A program made the translations under genes and the position numbers. A DNA stretch of 20,428 nucleotides from an uncultured Blautia sp. (GTDB lineage: Bacteria > Bacillota > Clostridia > Lachnospirales > Lachnospiraceae), in contig NZ_CAKRXI010000044.1 of assembly GCF_934424005.1 (NCBI RefSeq), positions 1 through 20,428 of the forward strand. Reading direction: 5' to 3'. Shown here one piece after another: positions 1-7,130 of the stretch (the first letter of the stretch is position 1; each line of letters starts with the position of its first letter). The notes below the pieces were generated by a model, which made no database searches, was not told where the DNA came from, and saw only the letters and a list, made by a program, of their open reading frames with translations.

Positions 1-14
1 ATAAAATTTGACGC

Positions 15-41
15 AAAAAAAGCAGGTACCATAAGGCCTGC
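15..41 (-). terminator. Rho-independent terminator, minus strand
   Basis: On the minus strand a 5-bp GC stem (GCAGG at 41-37, CCTGC at 26-22) with a 10-base loop is followed at once by seven T residues. A run of T also follows the stem on the plus strand (47-52), so it may act in both directions. It lies about 25 bases after the stop of the small reading frame at 67-210. Confidence 0.5.
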
Positions 42-66
42 ATGCATTTTTTCTTATATTCAACTG

Positions 67-210
67 TCAAACTCCCGCGTAAATTCGATGGACGCGTCTT
101 ATATCCCCGTAGCTAAAGCAAGGGGTTTTACGACGCATTGGATAATTCTGGCACCATGCCATGATAGTTTCGTCTGTATTCGGAATGCATACCGGAAAAG
201 ATAATTTCAT
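67..210 (-). CDS. Possible 47-residue small protein, doubtful
   Basis: An ATG at 210 is preceded at good spacing by AGAGGTG and opens 47 codons ending in TGA. A terminator-like hairpin follows. The peptide starts MKLSFPVCIPNTDET and resembles nothing I recognise. It contains three cysteines and is basic near its middle. Against it being a gene, its second half runs through a strongly folded sequence (94-136) that looks like a mobile-element end, and it uses several codons that are rare in the neighbouring genes. It diverges from the LysR gene that starts at 287. I treat it as either a genuine small protein or a by-product of an element remnant. Confidence 0.25.
   Translation of the reverse strand: MKLSFPVCIPNTDETIMAWCQNYPMRRKTPCFSYGDIRRVHRIYAGV
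94..136. repeat. Nested hairpin resembling an IS200/IS605 end
   Basis: GCGTC (94-98) pairs with GACGC (132-136). Inside it CCCC (105-108) pairs with GGGG (122-125), and the minus-strand loop contains GCTTTAGC. A CCCC-TTGCTTTAGC-GGGG arrangement is reminiscent of the right-end hairpin and guide-RNA scaffold of IS200/IS605-type TnpB elements. No TnpB gene is present in the window, so at most a remnant or a small non-autonomous copy remains. The resemblance is from memory. Confidence 0.35.
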
Positions 211-225
211 TTCTGTCACCTCTGT

Positions 226-254
226 TTGACTTATTTTTCACATCGTTATAAAAT
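226..254 (+). promoter_or_regulatory. Sigma-A-type promoter for the first LysR gene
   Basis: TTGACT (226-231) and TAAAAT (249-254) are separated by 17 bases. They lie 33 bases upstream of the LysR start codon, with the ribosome site AAAGGGAG between. Both hexamers match the housekeeping consensus in five of six positions. Confidence 0.55.
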
Positions 255-286
255 TATATCTAACACTTAAGAAAGGGAGTTTTCTT

Positions 287-1192
287 ATGCGAGATTTTGA
301 CTGGAACATTTTATCCACTCTTTACAAAACCAAGAATATTACAAAAGCCGCGGAACTTTTGTATATCACTCAGCCAACCCTCACCCGTCGTCTCCAGCAG
401 ATCGAGGATGAACTTGGTGCTGTGCTGATCCTGCGCACGAACAAAGGAGTTACCTTTACACCAGAAGGCGAATATGCCACCCGCAAGGCTTCTGAAATCC
501 TTAATGCGATCAATTCCATCAAATCTATGATTTCCCAGTCCCGCGGCGAACTGAACGGAACTCTGCGCCTTGGTGCCCCGAATTCTTTTGTCCACTTTGT
601 AATTCCAAATCTGATCGAGCAGTTTTCTACACTTTATCCAAATATTGAGATCAATCTTCACACGGATCTGAGTCATGAACTGCTGAAATATGTTGAAAAG
701 CAGGAACTGGATGTAAGTTTTGTCCGTGGTGAGATTGATACGTCTCTGAAAAAGAAACTGCTGTCGAGAGATCAGATCTACATTATTTCCAAACAGCCTG
801 TCGTTCTCTCGGAATTTCCATCTCTGCCGCAGATTGTTTATACCAAGGAAACTTCCATTGTCAAAGCTTCCAAACGCTGGTGGCAGGAACGGTTCTCAGA
901 ACCGCCCAAGATCCGTTTCCGGGTACATACCGGTGATGCCTGTATCCAGCTTGTCAAAAAAGGACTGGGATATGGAATCTTCTCTGACGGCCGGTATTTT
1001 AACCCGGAGGATGGACTTTATTCGTTGCCGCTTGAATACCTGGATGGTTCCAAGTTCCGGCGTGATTCCTGGATGGTCTATAATAAAGCTGATCTTCAGA
1101 ACCCGATCATTGCGCAGTTCACACAGTTTGTGCTGGAACACTTTACGGAATTATGCGGGGGGATCTCCCACATGATCCCTGTGGATATTTAA
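287..1192 (+). CDS. LysR-family transcriptional regulator
   Basis: The 301-residue product has normal LysR length. An N-terminal winged helix-turn-helix occupies about residues 3-62, with the typical core AAELLYITQPTLTRRLQQIE. A periplasmic-binding-protein-like effector domain follows from about residue 90. AAAGGGAG precedes the ATG at suitable spacing. The gene converges on the dehydrogenase gene and their stop codons overlap in one TTAA. LysR proteins usually control a neighbour; a T-N11-A dyad (ATGCA-N5-TGCAT, 2398-2412) sits about 66 bases upstream of the predicted dehydrogenase transcription start, so the dehydrogenase is the likely target. The convergent rather than divergent layout is less usual for this family. 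The inducer cannot be told from the sequence. Confidence 0.93.
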   Translation: MRDFDWNILSTLYKTKNITKAAELLYITQPTLTRRLQQIEDELGAVLILRTNKGVTFTPEGEYATRKASEILNAINSIKSMISQSRGELNGTLRLGAPNSFVHFVIPNLIEQFSTLYPNIEINLHTDLSHELLKYVEKQELDVSFVRGEIDTSLKKKLLSRDQIYIISKQPVVLSEFPSLPQIVYTKETSIVKASKRWWQERFSEPPKIRFRVHTGDACIQLVKKGLGYGIFSDGRYFNPEDGLYSLPLEYLDGSKFRRDSWMVYNKADLQNPIIAQFTQFVLEHFTELCGGISHMIPVDI

Positions 1193-2301
1193 TTTCCAAA
1201 AACAACATCTCCTGCATTGTGGCTCTGATCCAGTTCTGCCTTGCCTAAAATATCTTCGCAGGCTACGTTTCGTTTCATGCACTCGAGATACAGACTTTCT
1301 TGAATATTTCCGCTGAGGAGGATGCCATCTCGCTTGCTTGCTTCTGTCTTTCTGTCCTCTGGTTCACCTGGCATCAGGATTTCTTTTACGCCGGCTGCTT
1401 TTGGAAGTGCTTTTAATCTCTTGTAGTAAACGTCCATACGCTTTTTGTATTCATCCATGCTCATGAACATGTCTGCTTTCATGATAAAGATCATATGACC
1501 CAGGTTCTGTGGCTCATCAAATCTGTAATACAGGCTGCTTACATCACCTGCATAATTGGAACCGGTATACATTCCGGCGAGCATATCCATCAGCATTGCA
1601 AGTCCGGCACCTTTCGGTCCACCGAATGGGAGACACACTCCCTCGAATGCTTTCTTTGCATCGGTTGTCGGATTTCCGTCGCTGTCAAGAGCAAGTCCTT
1701 CTGCGATCGGTTCGTTGTTGATCATTGCCACGCGGATTTTTCCTCTTGCTGTTTTGGTCATTGCCATGTCAAGAACGTATGCCGGGCTTTCATATCCACC
1801 TGCCATTCCTGCCGCAAATGGTGCCGCGCCGAGGAATGTTGTCCGTCCTCCAAATACCGGGAGTGCCGGGCTGGAATTGGTGTAGACCATACAGCAGTAA
1901 CCAGCTTCCACTGCCTGTTTTACATAGAGAGCAGCCATTCCATAGTGAGTACTATGGGTACATCCGATCATCGCGATTCCTGTCTTTTCAGCAAGTTTGA
2001 TTCCTTCTTCTACTGCTTTGTGTGCTACGAGGAAGCCCATTCCGTCATCTCCATTTACTCTGAGAACTGCCGGAGCTACCTGCTCTACTTTGATATCTGG
2101 GTTTGGTTTTACACAGTTGCATTCGATTCTTTTGAGGTACATCGGGATTCTTGATACGCCGTGGCTGTACAAGCCTCTCATGTCTGCTGCTACCAGATCT
2201 CTTGCGATCGTCGCTGCGCTTTCTTCTTTCATTCCACTAGTTTTCATTAAGCGGGTTGCCAATTCTACAAGCTGTTCCTGTGAATATCTTTTTTCTTCCA
2301 T
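1189..2301 (-). CDS. Malate/L-lactate (Ldh2) family NAD(P)-dependent oxidoreductase
   Basis: The 370-residue product belongs to the Ldh2/MdH family (malate, L-sulfolactate, ureidoglycolate and 2,3-diketogulonate dehydrogenases), which reduce 2-oxo acids or oxidise 2-hydroxy acids with NAD(P) and do not have a classical Rossmann fold. Family signatures are visible: GLYSHGVSR (SHG at about 46-48), STHYG with the likely catalytic histidine near 119, the DMAMTKTARGKI segment beginning near 178, and GGPKGAGL near 227-234. Length is slightly above the usual 330-360. AAAGGAG precedes the ATG at good spacing. It stands alone with its own promoter and appears to be controlled by the convergent LysR protein. 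Substrate is not predictable; no partner enzymes that would single out one reaction are adjacent. Confidence 0.9.
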   Translation of the reverse strand: MEEKRYSQEQLVELATRLMKTSGMKEESAATIARDLVAADMRGLYSHGVSRIPMYLKRIECNCVKPNPDIKVEQVAPAVLRVNGDDGMGFLVAHKAVEEGIKLAEKTGIAMIGCTHSTHYGMAALYVKQAVEAGYCCMVYTNSSPALPVFGGRTTFLGAAPFAAGMAGGYESPAYVLDMAMTKTARGKIRVAMINNEPIAEGLALDSDGNPTTDAKKAFEGVCLPFGGPKGAGLAMLMDMLAGMYTGSNYAGDVSSLYYRFDEPQNLGHMIFIMKADMFMSMDEYKKRMDVYYKRLKALPKAAGVKEILMPGEPEDRKTEASKRDGILLSGNIQESLYLECMKRNVACEDILGKAELDQSHNAGDVVFGN

Positions 2302-2345
2302 GTTTCGTTTCTCCTTTTACGTTCGGTTGTTGTTTTGATGGCTTT

Positions 2346-2412
2346 ATTATATTTTATCTTTACGTCATCGTAAAATAGCTATCCAACATGTCCCGGTATG
2401 CAAAAACTGCAT
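2346..2412 (-). promoter_or_regulatory. Dehydrogenase promoter with two dyads
   Basis: On the minus strand a perfect TATAAT (2351-2346) lies 17 bases from TTTACG (2374-2369). That -35 hexamer is itself one arm of a perfect dyad, TTTACG-N4-CGTAAA (2359-2374). A second dyad, ATGCA-N5-TGCAT (2398-2412), has the LysR T-N11-A form and is centred about 66 bases upstream of the predicted start near 2339. The likely reading is a LysR recognition site at -66 plus a second site over the -35 element. Confidence 0.5.
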
Positions 2413-2419
2413 AACAAAA

Positions 2420-2467
2420 AAAGCAGAAATCTGTTATGGATTTATTCCATAATGATTTCTGCTTTTT
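2420..2467 (-). terminator. Long bidirectional terminator after the Rpn gene
   Basis: AGCAGAAATC (2422-2431) pairs with GATTTCTGCT (2454-2463), and TTATGGA with TCCATAA inside it, giving about 17 pairs with one small internal loop. T runs flank it in both directions. It starts 5 bases after the stop of the Rpn gene and lies upstream of the dehydrogenase promoter, so it insulates the two units. Confidence 0.85.
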
Positions 2468-2471
2468 AACG

Positions 2472-3446
2472 CTAACCTCTCATCTCTTCTTTTAGCTCTT
2501 TTATTTCTTCTGCCGTATATCCCGTATATTGTACAATCTTCTCAAGGGACTCACCTGCATCCAACATCAATTGGATTATTTCTTTTTTTCCCTTACTAAT
2601 TCCCACTTCCAATCCAGTCTGCTTTCCTGCATCAAATCCGGTATCATACCCTGCTTCATATTCTGCTTTCCGAAGCTTTTTATCCTCTTCCTCTTTGTCA
2701 TACTCAAATATGCTCATCGCGATAACCTCCGCTCTGTTGGCTCGAAGGAACTCTTCCAGAATTCCCTCCCGTATGCATTCATTTACTGCACGCTCTACGG
2801 CTGCATCCAGTTCCATTTCTTTTGTGTAGTTTCGTACTTTTGCAACATACTGTGCATATTCTCTTAGTATCTGACACTCTTCCATCAATTCTTTATTATA
2901 ACCTTCGTTGATATTCAAAGTAATCACTTTCAATTCCAGTCTTGGTTCTCCACTTAGATTTTCATATGCCTCGGATAACGAGTTCTCCCAATATTCCTCT
3001 GCCTTCTCAGTTCCATTGTAAAATACAATAAAATATGGAGCCGGGATCTTCTGCAGCGAAGATGAATACAGGGATTTCCGATTCACCAGTTTTTGGTATT
3101 CTGCTGATATATAAAACAAATCTCTGAGAGGAATGTTGGGATTATATGTTGACTGATGTTCATACAAAAACAGATTCATGTCTATGATAAACGCCAGATC
3201 ATTCTTCATCCCCATATAAACTGCATTTTTAAGCGTCACAATCTCCAAATCTTCCAGGTTTTCATATGCAGTCCTGTTAATTGCATTATACAAAGACAGT
3301 AGATTCTCTTTGTTCGAAAACAGCATACGGAATACCGTATCCTTATATTTTCTATTTGCCGTTGGTATGTTACTCATTACCTGCATTCTTTTAGCAGTCT
3401 GATTTTTCTTTTGCGTAACTTTACGTGTCTTTTTGTTTTTTGCCAT
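2472..3446 (-). CDS. Rpn-family PD-(D/E)XK nuclease / recombination-promoting protein
   Basis: The 324-residue product resembles the Rpn/PDDEXK_2 proteins often annotated as putative transposases. Basic residues fill the first 20 positions, then YKDTVFRMLFSNKENLL (about 34-50), the usual opening of the fold. The active-site pattern follows: an aspartate in NDLAFII (D83) and EHQ (E96, Q98), matching the D...ExQ form. The C-terminal third is charged and helical, with repeated glycine-spaced turns (GYDTGFDAGKQTG). An upstream GTG at 3455 is open but overlaps the ribosome site; ATG at 3446 lies 8 bases after AGGAGG, so I chose it. The gene has its own promoter and a roughly 165-base leader, and its ribosome site lies in a hairpin. 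No partner transposition genes or terminal repeats are seen. Confidence 0.85.
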   Translation of the reverse strand: MAKNKKTRKVTQKKNQTAKRMQVMSNIPTANRKYKDTVFRMLFSNKENLLSLYNAINRTAYENLEDLEIVTLKNAVYMGMKNDLAFIIDMNLFLYEHQSTYNPNIPLRDLFYISAEYQKLVNRKSLYSSSLQKIPAPYFIVFYNGTEKAEEYWENSLSEAYENLSGEPRLELKVITLNINEGYNKELMEECQILREYAQYVAKVRNYTKEMELDAAVERAVNECIREGILEEFLRANRAEVIAMSIFEYDKEEEDKKLRKAEYEAGYDTGFDAGKQTGLEVGISKGKKEIIQLMLDAGESLEKIVQYTGYTAEEIKELKEEMRG

Positions 3447-3455
3447 AGGCAGCAC

Positions 3456-3473
3456 CTCCTGTTGTCGCAGGAG
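3456..3473 (-). promoter_or_regulatory. Hairpin covering the Rpn ribosome binding site
   Basis: CTCCTG and CAGGAG form a perfect 6-bp stem with a 6-base loop on the minus-strand transcript. The 3' arm, CAGGAG, is the ribosome binding site of the Rpn gene (ATG at 3446). Pairing would hide it and limit translation unless the stem opens. Confidence 0.55.
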
Positions 3474-3617
3474 TCAAAAACTAAAGTAATATCCGCTTTC
3501 ACATTTAAACCCCTGCTTTTTTATTTTGATTGATTTAAAAGCATGGATTTCTGAAATGATTTTAGATAATAGACTGGCACGAAGGCCATAGATTTATAGA
3601 AAATATGCTTTGCATTT

Positions 3618-3646
3618 ATAGTACCATTTGTTCTTGCGTTTTTCAA
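3618..3646 (-). promoter_or_regulatory. Promoter for the Rpn gene
   Basis: On the minus strand TTGAAA (3646-3641) and TACTAT (3623-3618) are 17 bases apart, with TG one base upstream of the -10 (extended -10). Transcription would start near 3611, giving a leader of about 165 bases. Confidence 0.6.
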
Positions 3647-3698
3647 GAGACTTTACAAAAAGTTAATTAATGGAATACAATAAAAAATACTGTCTCAA

Positions 3699-4139
3699 TC
3701 ATTTCTTATATTCCATCATCACATGTGGTATGCCATCTTCGAGAAATTGTTCTGAGATCTGTACAAAGCCTAATTTTTCATATAGAGACTTTGCGTACGT
3801 CTGGGCTTCGATTTTGATGGTTTGGGTGTGGAATTTCTCCTGTATGATCTGGATTGCTGCGGAGACGATCTGAGTTCCGAGACCGCAGTGTCTTTTGGCG
3901 GCTATGACGCGGCCAATGGAGGCTTCCGGGAAAGTTGCTCCTGGCGGCAGGGCGCGGGCGTATGCCTGGATTCCGGTTTCGTCCTGTAACCACAGGTGGA
4001 TTGCAGCTTTGTCAGCGTCATCAATTTCCTGATATGGACAGTTCTGCTCTACGACAAAGACGGATATGCGTAGTTTATAGATCTCGTATAATTCTGCGGT
4101 GGTTAATTCATCAAATGTTTTTGTGACCAGTTTCATCAT
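3699..4139 (-). CDS. ElaA-like GNAT N-acetyltransferase
   Basis: This small soluble enzyme of about 146 residues is predicted to transfer an acetyl group from acetyl-CoA to an unknown amine. The N-terminal segment IYKLRISVFVVEQNCPYQEID followed by D, then HLWL, is the hallmark of the ElaA subgroup. The acetyl-CoA binding stretch IGRVIAAKRHCGLGTQIV follows, with the R/Q-x-x-G-x-G/A pattern present as RHCGLG. SLYEKLGF near the end matches GNAT motif B. Two adjacent ATGs (4139 and 4136) lie 5 and 8 bases after GGGAG; either could be the start, and an upstream TTG overlaps the ribosome site and is unlikely. It follows the TRIC gene by 51 bases with no clear promoter or terminator between, so it may be read through from the operon above. 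Confidence 0.88.
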   Translation of the reverse strand: MMKLVTKTFDELTTAELYEIYKLRISVFVVEQNCPYQEIDDADKAAIHLWLQDETGIQAYARALPPGATFPEASIGRVIAAKRHCGLGTQIVSAAIQIIQEKFHTQTIKIEAQTYAKSLYEKLGFVQISEQFLEDGIPHVMMEYKK

Positions 4140-4190
4140 CTGTTCTCCCAACTGTCAATGACTTTTTGATTCTTTTAGGATATCATGCGG

Positions 4191-4838
4191 CTAGAGCCAT
4201 TTTACAGTCGGTAAATTCCATCTATAATGTGCTGCTCCTGATCTTATAAAGACTACCAACACAGTTGCAATAACCAGTGCGGCAATCTGCCCAAAATTTC
4301 GATCAACTATCACATAACATATAGCACCTGCAATAGATGCACAGGCGTAAATATGTTTAGTAAAAATGTACGGTGGTTCTCCTGCCATCATATCTCGCAG
4401 GAGTCCACCACCCACACCAGTCATTGCTCCGAGGAAACAAAGAAAAAACATATTTTCCTCATATTCAAACTGTATCCCTGCAGACACACCTACCACTGTA
4501 AATATACCAAGCCCGACAGAATCCATTAAAAAAATCACTTTTGCATAAATATCTTTCCATCTGGTTTCCGTTATTTTTCGATTAAAATAAAAGAAACAGA
4601 ACGGAATCAAAGCTGAAATTAATGCCGTTTCTACATAAATTGGTTTTGTAAAAGCTACAGGCGTGCGACCAATGATCACATCACGTACCATTCCACCACC
4701 TACAGCCGTTACAATCCCAAGCATGCATACTCCAAAAACGTCCATTTTTTTCCGTATTCCAACCATCGCACCTGATATCGAAAATGCAACCGTACCAATC
4801 AGCTCCATACATAGTATGCAAAATTCTTCTACTCCCAT
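4191..4838 (-). CDS. TRIC/UPF0126 family membrane protein (YicG-like)
   Basis: The 215-residue integral membrane protein has seven or so hydrophobic segments arranged as two repeats. Each repeat carries the family signature: TAVGGGMVRDVIIGRTP (about 44-60) and TGVGGGLLRDMMAGEPP (about 130-146). The bacterial family comprises trimeric cation channels of the TRIC type; some members have been described as glycine transporters, so an amino-acid link is possible. The ATG follows the aconitase-family stop codon with no spacer, and AAGG in the end of that gene serves as ribosome site, so translation is coupled. Its place as the last gene of the operon suggests it helps move a substrate, product or counter-ion, which is inference. 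Confidence 0.9.
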   Translation of the reverse strand: MGVEEFCILCMELIGTVAFSISGAMVGIRKKMDVFGVCMLGIVTAVGGGMVRDVIIGRTPVAFTKPIYVETALISALIPFCFFYFNRKITETRWKDIYAKVIFLMDSVGLGIFTVVGVSAGIQFEYEENMFFLCFLGAMTGVGGGLLRDMMAGEPPYIFTKHIYACASIAGAICYVIVDRNFGQIAALVIATVLVVFIRSGAAHYRWNLPTVKWL

Positions 4839-7130
4839 TTACCTTGCCTTCTGTCTGTAATAGTTGATCATACATCCTGCCACAATAATCTCACGTTCTT
4901 TTTCCGAGAGCATTCCTGTTGTAAGTTGAATCTTATATTTTTCTTTTCCAAGAATATATGCAGCTACTGTTTCTTTTCCATCTATGATCTGTTTCCTGAT
5001 ATCCGGGACATAAATATAATCTCCAATTTTGAATTTGTCAATATCTTCTTTTTCAGTCAGTTCAAATGGAAGAATTCCCCAGTTGATCAGATTTGCACGG
5101 TAACGTCTTGTAGCATAAGTTTCTACAATGTTTGCAGATCCTCCAAGAACTCTCTGGCAGGATGCTGCCTGCTCCCTGGCTGATCCATCACCAGGCTTTC
5201 TTGCATAAATGGTACTTCCAATTCCGATTTCTTCTATATCTTTCAAATCTGAAATCTGCCTCAATGCCTGATAAATATTTTTAAGTTCTTCTGTATTCCA
5301 GATTTTGTAACCTGATGAACGTGCTTTTTCCAGTTTCTGTATTTCCTGTGCTCTTCTGACATATTCAGGGTCTCTTCTATATAAAGTAAAGGTAGACATC
5401 TGAATAGGATTTGAACGGTATGATGATGTATCTCCAGACGGGATCAATTCATCTGTCGTCGTAACTTCATCATTAATAAAGCTGCATACTTTGAGCAGAA
5501 GATTTTTCGGCAGAGCTGGCATTTCCGGCCATGGTTTGATATTTGGTCCTTCTGTGAGTTCTGTTTCTGGCTTCGGATTTCCTACACCATTATATACCTT
5601 TTTATCGTAAATACTCTTTTCAAAATAATATGCCGGGGAAGAATACTTCCCTTGCAGTTCTTCTGCTGAGGTCAGTTTACCCTGATTTAATGCAGTTGCA
5701 GCAATAGAACGTGCATCCATAAGTCCAACCCATGCATGCTGTCCGTCTCCTGGTCTTGCCCCCTCTCTGTAAATGAAATTACGTGTATTATGTCTGATAG
5801 AAAATTCATTGTTTCCAGGTACTTCCCCTACCCCTGTACATGGTCCACAGATTGCTTCTCTGCAGATTACGCCCGCTTTCATCAGTTTCTCTACCGAGCC
5901 ATTCTTTATAAGCTGTAGATTTGTCGGCTGGCTGTCTGGATATACAGTAAGTCCAAATTCCCCATTTCCAACATCGGCCCCATCAAGAATATCTGCAGCA
6001 GCCACAATATTCTCAAAGCATCCGCCTGAGCAGCCTCCAATATTTCCAGAATCAACATAAATATCACCATCATGGTATTTGCAGGTAAGATTAAGATTTG
6101 GATTTCCTGTAAGTTCAATGGCATCTTTTTCCACTTTTCGAAGGATATCTTCTGGATTTTCTTTTAATTCTTCAATAGTATAAGTATTACTTGGATGGAA
6201 TGGCATTGCGATCATAGGTTTAATCTCACTCAGATCAACATACATCATTCTATCATAGTAACAGATATTTCCCGGTTTCAGCTCCTTATAGTCCTCTTCT
6301 CTTCCATGGATTCTCATATATTCGCGGACTTTCTCATCTGTTTTCCATACAGATGTCAGACAACCTGTTTCTGTTGTCATAACATCAATTCCATTACGAT
6401 AATCCATGTTCAGATTTGAAATGCCATCTCCTATAAATTCAAGAACACAGTTTTTCACAAAATTATTTTTGTAAACTTTACCAATAATCGCAAGTGCAAC
6501 ATCATGTGGGCCAACTCCTAGTCTACATTTTCCAGTAAGATAAACTGCAACAACTGCCGGCCTTTTCAGATCATAACTCTGCTTCAGAATCTGTTTTACC
6601 AGTTCTCCTCCACCTTCTCCGACTCCCATCGTTCCAAGTGCCCCATAACGTGTATGGCTGTCTGCACCCATGATCATCTTTCCACATCCCGCGATCATTT
6701 CTCTCATATAAGTATGAATAACAGCAGTATTTACCGGTACACAAATTCCACCGTATTTCTGTGCCGCATTCAATGCAAAAATATGATCATCCCTGTTAAT
6801 TGTTCCGCCAATTGCACATAAAGTATTCTGACAATTTGCAAGTACTACAGGAAGGGGAAATTCTTTTACACCACATGCACGTGCTGTCTGAATTATACCG
6901 ACATTCGTCATATCATGAGAAGTCAGTGCATCGAATTTTAACTGCAGATTTTCTGCAGTTCCTACATTATGACTCTGCAGAATCTGATAACTGATCGTAT
7001 CTTTTCTTGCTTTTTCGCAGGAGGTCTCATGTGAGACCTTTCCTGCTGAAATCATCTTTTTTAACTCTGCTTCTGTATAAAATTCACTATTATTTACAAG
7101 GTAAATTCCTTCATTTAATAATTTTATCAT
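4839..7130 (-). CDS. Divergent aconitase-family hydratase
   Basis: The 763-residue product has the full single-chain aconitase layout: Fe-S domains 1-3 followed by the swivel domain. Visible landmarks are GADSHTRYGALG with D156 and H158, the cluster cysteines C428 and C431 in CGPC, and a third cysteine in GGCSGGC (C367, with C371 nearby) where aconitases normally read GSCTNS. The swivel motif GDGSAREQAA (about 647-656) corresponds to the substrate-binding GSGSSREHAA of aconitase. A 4Fe-4S hydratase acting on a carboxylate is therefore likely, but the altered cysteine loop suggests a substrate other than citrate. The overall size recalls the uncharacterised YbhJ proteins. Its ATG overlaps the symporter stop (ATGA), and AGGTGAG provides the ribosome site. 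It is most likely part of the same pathway as the PLP enzyme upstream. Confidence 0.88.
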   Translation of the reverse strand: MIKLLNEGIYLVNNSEFYTEAELKKMISAGKVSHETSCEKARKDTISYQILQSHNVGTAENLQLKFDALTSHDMTNVGIIQTARACGVKEFPLPVVLANCQNTLCAIGGTINRDDHIFALNAAQKYGGICVPVNTAVIHTYMREMIAGCGKMIMGADSHTRYGALGTMGVGEGGGELVKQILKQSYDLKRPAVVAVYLTGKCRLGVGPHDVALAIIGKVYKNNFVKNCVLEFIGDGISNLNMDYRNGIDVMTTETGCLTSVWKTDEKVREYMRIHGREEDYKELKPGNICYYDRMMYVDLSEIKPMIAMPFHPSNTYTIEELKENPEDILRKVEKDAIELTGNPNLNLTCKYHDGDIYVDSGNIGGCSGGCFENIVAAADILDGADVGNGEFGLTVYPDSQPTNLQLIKNGSVEKLMKAGVICREAICGPCTGVGEVPGNNEFSIRHNTRNFIYREGARPGDGQHAWVGLMDARSIAATALNQGKLTSAEELQGKYSSPAYYFEKSIYDKKVYNGVGNPKPETELTEGPNIKPWPEMPALPKNLLLKVCSFINDEVTTTDELIPSGDTSSYRSNPIQMSTFTLYRRDPEYVRRAQEIQKLEKARSSGYKIWNTEELKNIYQALRQISDLKDIEEIGIGSTIYARKPGDGSAREQAASCQRVLGGSANIVETYATRRYRANLINWGILPFELTEKEDIDKFKIGDYIYVPDIRKQIIDGKETVAAYILGKEKYKIQLTTGMLSEKEREIIVAGCMINYYRQKAR

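Noticed and set aside
1495..2154. A 219-codon plus-strand frame opposite the dehydrogenase gene
   Set aside because: It is antisense to a well-supported gene, without a ribosome site or any family resemblance.
3640..3698. Possible terminator after the acetyltransferase gene (GGAATA/TATTCC with a T run)
   Set aside because: The arms are only 6 bp of mostly AT and are separated by about 30 bases; it overlaps the promoter region of the Rpn gene.
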